The position numbers and the translations under genes were made by a program. The notes under the pieces were generated by a model. It did not search any database. It was not told the DNA's origin and saw only the letters and a list, made by a program, of their open reading frames with translations. A stretch of DNA of 64,000 nt from Plantactinospora mayteni (GTDB lineage Bacteria > Actinomycetota > Actinomycetes > Mycobacteriales > Micromonosporaceae), in NCBI RefSeq assembly GCF_016862935.1, contig NZ_BONX01000007.1, forward strand, positions 186,001-250,000, in the 5' to 3' direction. Positions 25,324-32,642 of this stretch are shown here, one piece after another (position 1 is the stretch's first letter; each line of letters starts with the position of its first letter).

Positions 25324-26730
25324 GTGTTCGGAAGATCCGTCACGGCGCGCCGGGTGCTGCGCTGGTCGTACCTCCTGCTCGCCGTCGTGGTCACGGCCGG
25401 CGCGGCGATCGGGGTGGTCCGGCTGGTCGTGCCCGCCACCGCCGGTCCCATCGCCGACCCGCCCGGGGTACGCCGCCAGCTCGCCTTCCTCCGCGCCGAG
25501 CTGGACGGTGGCGCCGGGGAGGTGGCACAGCAGCTCTTCCCCGAGGGCTACTTCTTCCTGCACACCCTCTACGGGCTGAGCTGGGTGGAACTCGGCCTGC
25601 GCCAGCCCGAGGGCGAGCGGGGCACCGCCCTGCGGGAGGCCCGCTGGGCGCTGGACCGCCTCGACTCGCCGACCGGCCGCCAGCCGTTCAGCCCCGACCT
25701 CACCCCGTCGTACGGGGTCTTCTACCGGGGCTGGACCAACTGGTTGCGCGGCGGTGTGCTGAGCCTGCAACCCGGAGCGTCACGGGAACCGGCCGAGCTG
25801 GCCCGGTTCACCGAGGACTCGGTCGCGCTCGGTACGGCCTTCGACACGTCGACCTCGCCCTATCTGCCGGCGTACCCGGGCCAGGCGTGGCCGGTCGACT
25901 CCACCGTGGCGGTCGCCTCGCTGCGGCTGCACGACACCCTGTTGCCCGCCCGGTTCGGCGGTACCGTCGACCGGTGGCTGGCCGGGGTACGCCAGCGGCT
26001 CGACCCGGCCACCGGACTGCTGCCGCACCGCGTCGATCCGACTTCCGGGACACCGGCCGAGGGAGCCCGGGCCACCTCGCAGAGCATGATCCTGCGTTTC
26101 CTGGTCGATGTGGACCCGGCCTTCGCCCGCGAGCAGTACCTCGGCTTCCGGGACCGGTTCGTGACCACGCCGCTCGGGCTCGGCCCGGCCGTCCGGGAGT
26201 ATCCGGCTGGCACCTCCGGCGCGGGTGACGTCGACTCCGGCCCGCTGCTGCTCGGGGTCAGCCTGTCGGCGACCGTGGTGACACTGGGCGCGGCCCAGGT
26301 CCACGGCGACGCCGCGCTGGCCGGCGCGCTGGCGAACTACGGCGAGCTGGCCGGCGTACCCCTGGAAACCCCGTGGACCAAGCGGTACGCCTTCGGCGCG
26401 GTGCCGATCGGCGACGCCTTCCTGGCCTGGTCGAAGACGGCCCGGCCATGGGTGGCGGAGCCCCCCGCCCCGCTACCGGCGCAGACCTCCGGCTGGTGGC
26501 GGCTGCCACTGCTCGCCCTGCTGGTGCTACTCGGCGCCGCCCCCTGGCCGCCGCTGCTGCTCGCCCGGCGCCGCCGCCGACCGGCCCCGTCCCCGCCCGG
26601 CGCCCCGTCCCCGGCCGACGCCCCGTCCCCAGTCAAGGTGCCGTCCCCAGTCGAGGTGTCGTTGCCGGCCGAGGTGCCGTCCCCGCCAGGCCCGCCGTCA
26701 GTCGAGCAGCTTGTCGAGGGTGATCGGTAG
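25324..26730 (+). CDS. Membrane-anchored protein of unknown function
   Basis: This 468-residue protein has an N-terminal helix (WSYLLLAVVVTAGAAIGVVRLVV) and a large extracellular domain at about residues 40-385. That domain has aromatic-rich, helical-hairpin-like features of an alpha/alpha-barrel (FFLHTLYGLSWVELGL, YPGQAWPVDSTVAVASLRLHD, ATSQSMILRFLVDVD). A second helix follows (WWRLPLLALLVLLGAAPWPPLLL), then RRRRR and a cytoplasmic tail of PSP repeats. The barrel resembles the linalool dehydratase/glycosidase type, but I cannot confirm a catalytic residue. GTG 25324 is the likely start. Its last 33 bases overlap the 3' end of the convergent oxidoreductase gene. Confidence 0.65.
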   Translation: MFGRSVTARRVLRWSYLLLAVVVTAGAAIGVVRLVVPATAGPIADPPGVRRQLAFLRAELDGGAGEVAQQLFPEGYFFLHTLYGLSWVELGLRQPEGERGTALREARWALDRLDSPTGRQPFSPDLTPSYGVFYRGWTNWLRGGVLSLQPGASREPAELARFTEDSVALGTAFDTSTSPYLPAYPGQAWPVDSTVAVASLRLHDTLLPARFGGTVDRWLAGVRQRLDPATGLLPHRVDPTSGTPAEGARATSQSMILRFLVDVDPAFAREQYLGFRDRFVTTPLGLGPAVREYPAGTSGAGDVDSGPLLLGVSLSATVVTLGAAQVHGDAALAGALANYGELAGVPLETPWTKRYAFGAVPIGDAFLAWSKTARPWVAEPPAPLPAQTSGWWRLPLLALLVLLGAAPWPPLLLARRRRRPAPSPPGAPSPADAPSPVKVPSPVEVSLPAEVPSPPGPPSVEQLVEGDR

Positions 26731-28920
26731 GTCGCGGATGCGCCGCCCGGTGGCGTTGTAGACGGCGTTGCCGATCGCGGCGGCGACCCCGACCGTGCCG
26801 AGTTCGCCGATCCCCCTGGCGCCGAGCGGGTTGAACAGCAGGTCCGGGTGGTCGAGGAAATGCACGTCGATCGGGGGGATGTCGGCGTTCACCGGCAGCA
26901 GGTAGTCGGCGAAGTTGCCGTTGGCGATCCGGCCGGTCTGCGGCTCGACGGTGGCGCCCTCCAGCAGCGCCTGGCCGATGCCGAAGATCACGCCGCCGAC
27001 GATCTGGCTGCGGGCGGTCTTGGCGTTGATGATCGCGCCGCCGTCGACCACCGTGGTCATCCGGCTCAGCCGAGGTTCGCCGGTCCACCGGTTGACCCGT
27101 ACCTCGCAGAAGTGTGCGCCGAACGAGGTGAAGGCGTGCTGTCCGTGCTCCGGGCCGGGGCCTGCGGTGCCGGTCGCCTCGACACCCGGCGAGGAGACCG
27201 TGCGCAGCAGCTCCGGGAAGCCGATCCGCCGGTCGGAGGTGACGAGTTCGCCCCGGTCGTACCGGACGTCGGCGGCGGGTACCTCGTGCAGTGGCGATCG
27301 CTCGTCGGTCACGGCGAGTGTGATCAGCGCGGTGATCGCGGCCTCGGCGGCGACGGCCACCGCCGGGCCGGTACTCGCGGTGGCGCCCGAGCCGAACGCG
27401 CCGAGGTTGGCGGCCAGGGTGGAGTCGCCGAGGTCGCTGCGGATCCGGGCGACCGGCAGGCCGAGCGCCTCCGCGCCGAGCACGGCCAGTACGGTCCACA
27501 TCCCGGTACCGAGGTCTGCGGTGGCGCTGGAGACCGACACGTCGCCGTCGGGCCGGAACCGTACGTTCACCGAGGCCGGGAAGCGCTCGCCGGGATAGTT
27601 GGCGGTGGCCATCCCCATCCCGACCAGCCACTCGCCCCGCAGTACCGCACCGGGTGCCGGGTTGCGGCGGGCCCAGCCGAACCGCTGCGCGCCGACCCGG
27701 TAGCACTCGGCCAGGTGCTTGCTGGACCACGGCACGTTCCGGCCCGGATAGACCGTGGCGTCGTTGCGCAGCCGCAGCTCGACCGGGTCCAGCCGCAGTT
27801 CGGCGGCGAGTTCGTCGAGCGCGGTCTCCAGGGCGAACGAGCCGGACTCCTGGCCGGGTGCCCGCATCCAGGTCGGCGGCGACACGTCCAGCGTCACGAT
27901 CTTCTGGTCCAGGTGCAGGTTCTCGGTTCGGTAGAGGTAGCGCGAGGTGGTGTGCGCCGAACTCTCGAAGATGCCGCCCGAGGCGGACTGGCTGGCCCAG
28001 ACCTGGTGCTTGACCGCGACCAGGGTGCCGTCCCGGCGGGCACCCAGGCGCACGGTCTGGCGTACGGCGGAGCGGTTTCCGGTGATCGTGAAGGTCTGCT
28101 CCCGGGTCAGTACCACCTTGACCGGCCGACCCAGCGTACGCGCGGCAGCCGCGGCGAGCAGCGGATGCGCCCAGGTGGCGATCTTGTTGCCGAAGCCGCC
28201 CCCGACGTGTGGGCTGACCACCCGGATCTTGGCCGCCTCGACGCCGAGCGCCGCCGCCATCGTCCCGACGGTCAGCGACGCGCTCTGGGTGCCGGTGTAG
28301 AGGGTGAGCGCCCCGTCCTGCCAGGCGGCGACGCAGGCGTGCGGCTCCATCGCGCTGTGGTGCTTGCCCGGCTGCTGGTAGGTGCCGGCGACGGTCACCT
28401 CGCTGGCCGCCAGCGCCTCGTCGATCGAGCCGACCCCGTCGGCCAGGAACTCCAGCCGGGCGGGCTCGCCCATGAACGGGCCCGGGTCGGTGGCCGTCGG
28501 GATGCCGTCGGTGAAGGAGACCGCCGCCGGCCGGACCTCGTAGTCGGCCCGGACCAGCGCGGCGGCGTCCCGGGCCTGCTCGAACGTCTCCGCCACCACC
28601 AGCCCGATCGCCTGGCCGTGGTAGCGCACCTCGGCGTCCTGCAACGGCAGCCAACTGTGCCCGACGCTGAACGGCGTACCGCTGCCGAGTAGCGCCAGCG
28701 AGCGGAACGGGGTGTAGACCGCCAGTACGCCGGGGGAGGACTCGGCGGCGGTCACGTCCATCGCCCGGACGGTGCCCCGGGCGATGGTGCTGAGCAGCAG
28801 GTAGCCGTGCGCGAGCCGCTCGACGGGCTGGTCGGCGGCGTACCGGGCCGCGCCGGTGACCTTGAGTCGGCCGTCGACCCGGTTGACCGAGACCGTTCGT
28901 GCCGCGCCGCTCATCGTCAA
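26698..28920 (-). CDS. paoC: Molybdenum-binding subunit of aldehyde/xanthine-type oxidoreductase
   Basis: This is the catalytic large subunit (740 residues) of a three-subunit molybdo-flavoenzyme. It binds molybdopterin and oxidises aldehydes or related carbon centres. Visible motifs are the N-terminal RVDGRLKVTGAARYAAD, VVSPHVGGGFGNKI, APGQESGSFALETALDELA, and the C-terminal GARGIGELGTVGVAAAIGNAVYNATG, which carries the catalytic glutamate. Together with the partner subunits it resembles E. coli PaoABC (YagTSR). It overlaps the FAD-subunit TGA by four bases. No PaoD/XdhC-type cofactor-loading protein is encoded nearby. Confidence 0.92.
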   Translation of the reverse strand: MTMSGAARTVSVNRVDGRLKVTGAARYAADQPVERLAHGYLLLSTIARGTVRAMDVTAAESSPGVLAVYTPFRSLALLGSGTPFSVGHSWLPLQDAEVRYHGQAIGLVVAETFEQARDAAALVRADYEVRPAAVSFTDGIPTATDPGPFMGEPARLEFLADGVGSIDEALAASEVTVAGTYQQPGKHHSAMEPHACVAAWQDGALTLYTGTQSASLTVGTMAAALGVEAAKIRVVSPHVGGGFGNKIATWAHPLLAAAAARTLGRPVKVVLTREQTFTITGNRSAVRQTVRLGARRDGTLVAVKHQVWASQSASGGIFESSAHTTSRYLYRTENLHLDQKIVTLDVSPPTWMRAPGQESGSFALETALDELAAELRLDPVELRLRNDATVYPGRNVPWSSKHLAECYRVGAQRFGWARRNPAPGAVLRGEWLVGMGMATANYPGERFPASVNVRFRPDGDVSVSSATADLGTGMWTVLAVLGAEALGLPVARIRSDLGDSTLAANLGAFGSGATASTGPAVAVAAEAAITALITLAVTDERSPLHEVPAADVRYDRGELVTSDRRIGFPELLRTVSSPGVEATGTAGPGPEHGQHAFTSFGAHFCEVRVNRWTGEPRLSRMTTVVDGGAIINAKTARSQIVGGVIFGIGQALLEGATVEPQTGRIANGNFADYLLPVNADIPPIDVHFLDHPDLLFNPLGARGIGELGTVGVAAAIGNAVYNATGRRIRDLPITLDKLLD

Positions 28921-29888
28921 CCCACCAGATTCGTCAGGGCGCGCACGATGGTGCGCCGGAGCAGCGTCGTCTTGAACCCGTTGTGTGTCAGCGGCCGGGC
29001 CGCCTCGACCGCCAGCGCGGCAGCCGCCTCGAACACCTCCGGCCGGGCCGCCCTGCCGCGCAGCGCCTCCTCCACCGCCGGCAGCCGCCAGGGCCGGGTG
29101 CCGACCCCGCCGACCGCCACCCGTACGTCCCGGACCACGCCACCGCGCAGGTCCAGCGCCACCGCCGCCGAGGCGAGGGCGAACTCGTACGACTGCCGGT
29201 CCCGGATCTTCAGGTACGCCGAGCGGGTGGCCCAGGCCAGCGCCGGTACGGTGACCCGGGTGACCAGTTCACCCGGACGCAGGTCGTGTTCCCGCTCGGG
29301 GGTGTCCCCGGGCAGCAGGTAGAAGTCGGCGAGCCGGACGTCCCTGGTCCCGCCCCGGCCGACCAACCGGACCCGCGCGTCGAGCGCGACCAGCGCCACC
29401 GCCAGATCGCTGGGGTGGGTGGCGACGCAGGAGTCGCTGGTACCGAGGATCGCGTGGCCCCGGTTCTCGCCGTCGACGGCCGGGCAGCCGGAGCCGGGCC
29501 GGCGCTTGTTGCAGCCGGTGCTGGTGTCCCGGAAATAGCCGCAGCGGACCCGTTGCAGCAGGTTGCCGCCGATGCTCGCCATGTTGCGCAACTGCGGCGA
29601 GGCGCTGCGTAGCAGGGCCTGGGCGAGCACCGGATATCCGCCGGTCACCAGCGGGTGTCCGGCGACGTCGCTCATCCGTTCCAGTGCCCCGACGTGCAGC
29701 CCGTCCCGGTCCGCCGAGACGCCGCGCAGCGGCAGCCGGTTGATGTCCACCACCTGGCGCGGGGTCATCACTTCGAGTTTCATCAGGTCCACCAGCGTGG
29801 TCCCGCCGGCCAGGTACGCCGTGCCGGCGCCGCCGCCGGCCAGCGCCTGCGACACGCTCTGCGCGGCCGTGTAGTCGAACGGCCTCAT
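28917..29888 (-). CDS. paoB: FAD-binding subunit of aldehyde oxidoreductase, with Fe-S cysteines
   Basis: This 323-residue medium subunit starts at ATG 29888, overlapping the small-subunit TGA (ATGA). FAD motifs are YLAGGTTLVDLMKLEVMTP and ASIGGNLLQRVRCGYFRD. The segment from that cysteine through GCNKRRPGSGCPA to SDSCVATHPSDLAVAL holds the four cysteines that bind the extra [4Fe-4S] cluster in PaoB, which most xanthine dehydrogenase FAD subunits lack. It passes electrons from molybdenum to FAD within the complex. Confidence 0.92.
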   Translation of the reverse strand: MRPFDYTAAQSVSQALAGGGAGTAYLAGGTTLVDLMKLEVMTPRQVVDINRLPLRGVSADRDGLHVGALERMSDVAGHPLVTGGYPVLAQALLRSASPQLRNMASIGGNLLQRVRCGYFRDTSTGCNKRRPGSGCPAVDGENRGHAILGTSDSCVATHPSDLAVALVALDARVRLVGRGGTRDVRLADFYLLPGDTPEREHDLRPGELVTRVTVPALAWATRSAYLKIRDRQSYEFALASAAVALDLRGGVVRDVRVAVGGVGTRPWRLPAVEEALRGRAARPEVFEAAAALAVEAARPLTHNGFKTTLLRRTIVRALTNLVG

Positions 29889-30550
29889 CGGTCCGCCCCG
29901 CCCTGCCGGGCCGTCCGGACGGCGGCCACGATGTTCTCGTACGCCCCGCAGCGGCAGATGTTGCCGGACATGTGTTCGCGGATCTCGTCGTCCGAGCCGG
30001 TGTGCCCCTCGTCGAGCAGCGCCACCGCCGACATGATCTGCCCGGAGGTGCAGAACCCGCACTGGAACGCGTCGCAGTCGACGAATGCCTGTTGCACCGG
30101 GTGCAGCCGGTCGCCGTCGGCCAGTCCCTCCACTGTGGTGACCCGGCGACCGGCGGTGGCCGCCGCCAGGGTCAGGCAGGAGAGCACCCGGCGGCCGTCG
30201 ACGTGCACTGTGCAGGCGCCGCACTGGCCCCGGTCGCAGCCCTTCTTGGAGCCGGTCAGCCCGAGCCGCTCGCGCAGCGCGTCCAGCAGGGTGACCCGGG
30301 AGTCGACCCGCAGCCGCTCGGTACGCCCGTTGACCGTCAGCGTGACCTCGACGGTCGCCGCGCCGCCCGGCTCGGGTGCCGGAGCCGCCCCGGCCGGCGT
30401 CGCGAGTTCGGTGTCGATCGTCGCTCCGGCCACCGTGCCGACGGCCAGCCCGGCCGACGCGACCGCGGTCCCGCGCAGCACCCCGCGCCGGGAGACCCCG
30501 GACGGGAGCAGGTCGACAGGGGGCGAGTCCGATCCGGACCCACTGCTCAT
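29885..30550 (-). CDS. paoA: [2Fe-2S] subunit of aldehyde oxidoreductase with Tat signal
   Basis: This 221-residue small subunit carries two [2Fe-2S] clusters: a ferredoxin-type set (KKGCDRGQCGACTVHVDG...SCL) and the second set in QCGFCTSGQIM and GNICRCGAYENI. The N-terminus has a twin-arginine signal (SRRGVLRG at about residues 20-27, then a hydrophobic segment), so the assembled complex should be exported across the membrane, as for E. coli PaoABC. ATG 30550 follows GGAGGT. It is the first gene of the operon. Confidence 0.92.
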   Translation of the reverse strand: MSSGSGSDSPPVDLLPSGVSRRGVLRGTAVASAGLAVGTVAGATIDTELATPAGAAPAPEPGGAATVEVTLTVNGRTERLRVDSRVTLLDALRERLGLTGSKKGCDRGQCGACTVHVDGRRVLSCLTLAAATAGRRVTTVEGLADGDRLHPVQQAFVDCDAFQCGFCTSGQIMSAVALLDEGHTGSDDEIREHMSGNICRCGAYENIVAAVRTARQGGADR

Positions 30551-30745
30551 CACACACCTCCGGAGGTGCCGCCGGCCGGGCGGGACGCGTGCGGGTACGG
30601 GTACGCGCGGTGCGGTGCGGCACCGGGCCACGGCCGGGACCTCCCAGTAAAGCAAGGAAGATTGTCGATGTCGACGGAGTTCGGCGATGTACCGGCCTCC
30701 CAGCCGGGTGGCGACATCCATCGATATCTGTCATGCTCTTGCGCC

Positions 30746-31549
30746 ATGGTCGGGCTGACGAAACGCTTCCCCCTCATCCTCCTCACCGCCGTCGCGGTAC
30801 TCGCCAGCGGCGGCGCCGCGCAGGCCGGCGGTGGCCAGGCCGGGCACGGTGGCGGGCACGGCGGCTGCGGTCCGCGTACGCTGCTGTTCTGCGAGGACTT
30901 CGAGCGGCTGCCCACCGGCGGCGCCGCCTCGCTGGCCTGGGGCATCGACACCAGGGACGGGATGCTGACGGTCGAGCGGCAGCGGCACGACAAGGTGCTC
31001 CGGGTACACACCGAGGGCAACGGCCGGGCCTTCCTCAAGGTGGACGACTTCGCCGCACCCGGCAACAGCTTCTACGGCCGGATCCGGTTGAAGGTGGACG
31101 CCTTTCCGACCGCACCCGACTGGGCACACTTCACCCTGGTCGAGGCGACCGGCCCGGGCAGCGCCGAGGTGGTCCGGCCGATCGGCGGCCAGTGGGCACC
31201 ACCGCTGGGCGGGTCGTACTGGGGTGTCGGCGCCGACGGCGGCCCGACCGGTGACTGGACCAACTGGCGGGAGTCCGCGCCCACCGTCGAGGACCGGTGG
31301 CAGTGCGTCGAGTGGCAGTGGGACGCCACCGACAACCGGGTCGCGGTCTGGATCGACGGTGTCGCCCAGCCGGAGCTGACGGTCAGCACCAGCGAGCACG
31401 GCGGCAACCCGGTCGACTTCGTGCTGCCCCGCGCCGACACCGTGAAGATCGGCTGGCAGCTTTACCAGGGCGGCCCCACCCCGGACCACTTCGACCTGTG
31501 GCTGGACGACATCGCCCTCGCTCCGTACCGGGTGGGCTGCGCCGGCTGA
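30746..31549 (+). CDS. Secreted concanavalin-A/lectin-fold protein
   Basis: From ATG 30746 the protein has 267 residues: a clean signal peptide (MVGLTKRFPLILLTAVAVLASGGAAQA), a Gly/His patch (GGGQAGHGGGHGGCG), and a beta-sandwich-like domain with LLFCEDFERL, VLRVHTEGNGRAFLKVDD, FYGRIRLKVDAFP, WQCVEWQWDATDNRVAVWIDGV and FDLWLDDIALAPYRVGC, ending in a cysteine. The DNA also allows an in-frame ATG at 30668 with AGGAAG upstream, which would give a 26-residue longer N-terminus. A polysaccharide-binding or lyase role is plausible, but no catalytic motif is recognised. Confidence 0.7.
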   Translation: MVGLTKRFPLILLTAVAVLASGGAAQAGGGQAGHGGGHGGCGPRTLLFCEDFERLPTGGAASLAWGIDTRDGMLTVERQRHDKVLRVHTEGNGRAFLKVDDFAAPGNSFYGRIRLKVDAFPTAPDWAHFTLVEATGPGSAEVVRPIGGQWAPPLGGSYWGVGADGGPTGDWTNWRESAPTVEDRWQCVEWQWDATDNRVAVWIDGVAQPELTVSTSEHGGNPVDFVLPRADTVKIGWQLYQGGPTPDHFDLWLDDIALAPYRVGCAG

Positions 31550-31618
31550 GATCGACACGCGGTGGGGTCATGAGATCGACGCGCGGTTATGTCATGAGAT
31601 CGACACGCGGTTGGCTCA
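31547..31618. repeat. Three 24-bp tandem repeats starting on a stop codon
   Basis: Three copies of TGAGATCGAC(A/G)CGCGGT followed by seven variable bases ending in TCA follow head to tail. The first begins with the TGA of the lectin-fold gene. They lie just upstream of the methyltransferase promoter region. Confidence 0.9.
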
Positions 31619-31695
31619 ACTCTCGCAAAGAGAGGGTCGACGGAACCGATACCCTGGTAAATCCGTCCCCTCGATATGTACGGAGAGCTGATCTC

Positions 31696-32547
31696 GTGAC
31701 CGCGCCAAACGACGGAGGTTACCCGGCCTTCCCGATCGACGCACCGACCTCGGCCCGGATGTACGACTACTCGTTGGGCGGCAAGGACAACTTCCCGGCG
31801 GACCGGGCGGCCGTGCAGTTCGTCAACTCGCAGTACCCGTCCAGTCTGGACGTGACCCGGGAGAACCGGCTCTTCCTCTATCGGGCGGTCCGGTTCCTGG
31901 CCCGGGACCTCGGCATCGGGCAGTTCCTCGACCTGGGCAGCGGGCTGCCGACCCAGGCGAACGTGCACCAGGTGGCGCAGCGGTTCCAGCCCGGGGCCCG
32001 GGTGGCCTACGTCGACTTCGACCCGATCGTGCTGGCGCACGGGCGTGCCCTGCTGGCCGACGACGAGACGACCCGGGTGATCGCCGCCGACGTCACCGAG
32101 CCGGAGCGGATCGTCGCCGACGAGGACGTTCGCAAGGTGATCGACTTTTCTCGGCCGGTCGCGGTGCTGCTGCTCTCGGTCACCCACTCCATCGTCGACG
32201 ACGACAAGGTCCGGCACCTGCTCGCGGTGCTGCGCGAGACGATGGCTCCGGACAGCTACCTGGGCTACTCGCAACTGGCCGGCACCGACCGGGCCGGGGT
32301 GGACGCCGGCAACGCGATGGTGAAGAAGATGGGCATCCCCTGGAAGAACCGGATGGTCGCCGAGGTGGCGGAGTTCCTCCGCGACTTCGAGCCGGTCGAG
32401 CCGGGGCTGGTCGACGTGAAGACCTGGCGTCCCGACCCGACCCAGCCGCCGCTGGCCCCGGTCGACGAGGCGCTCCGGCCCTACCTCGGCAGGGGAGCGG
32501 ACGAGACCTGGTTCTACGAGTACGGCGGCGTGCTGCGCCGGCCCTGA
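31696..32547 (+). CDS. SAM-dependent methyltransferase, DUF574 (PF04672) type
   Basis: This 283-residue protein belongs to an actinobacterial methyltransferase family recognised by the opening PTSARMYDYSLGGKDNFPADRAAV and FLYRAVRFLARDLGIGQFLDLGSGLPTQANVHQVAQ. FLDLGSG binds SAM, and VAYVDFDPIVLAHGRALL holds the acidic ribose-binding residue. The start is GTG 31696, with GGAGAG upstream. The substrate of this family is unknown; many copies occur per actinomycete genome. It stands alone, followed by a strong terminator. Confidence 0.9.
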   Translation: MTAPNDGGYPAFPIDAPTSARMYDYSLGGKDNFPADRAAVQFVNSQYPSSLDVTRENRLFLYRAVRFLARDLGIGQFLDLGSGLPTQANVHQVAQRFQPGARVAYVDFDPIVLAHGRALLADDETTRVIAADVTEPERIVADEDVRKVIDFSRPVAVLLLSVTHSIVDDDKVRHLLAVLRETMAPDSYLGYSQLAGTDRAGVDAGNAMVKKMGIPWKNRMVAEVAEFLRDFEPVEPGLVDVKTWRPDPTQPPLAPVDEALRPYLGRGADETWFYEYGGVLRRP

Positions 32548-32590
32548 GCGCGGACCCGGGCGGCCACTCGCCAGCGGGACGGCGGTGGCG

Positions 32591-32624
32591 GTGGTGGGAC
32601 GGTGCCGGAGCACCGTCCCACCAC
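32591..32624. terminator. Bidirectional hairpin terminator
   Basis: GTGGTGGGACGGTGC and its exact reverse complement form a 15-bp stem with a four-base loop between two convergent genes. Confidence 0.85.
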
Positions 32625-32642
32625 GCTCGTCACCGGGTCAGC

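Noticed and set aside
31547-31618. CRISPR array
   Set aside because: The units are contiguous 24-bp tandem repeats with no spacers and no cas genes.
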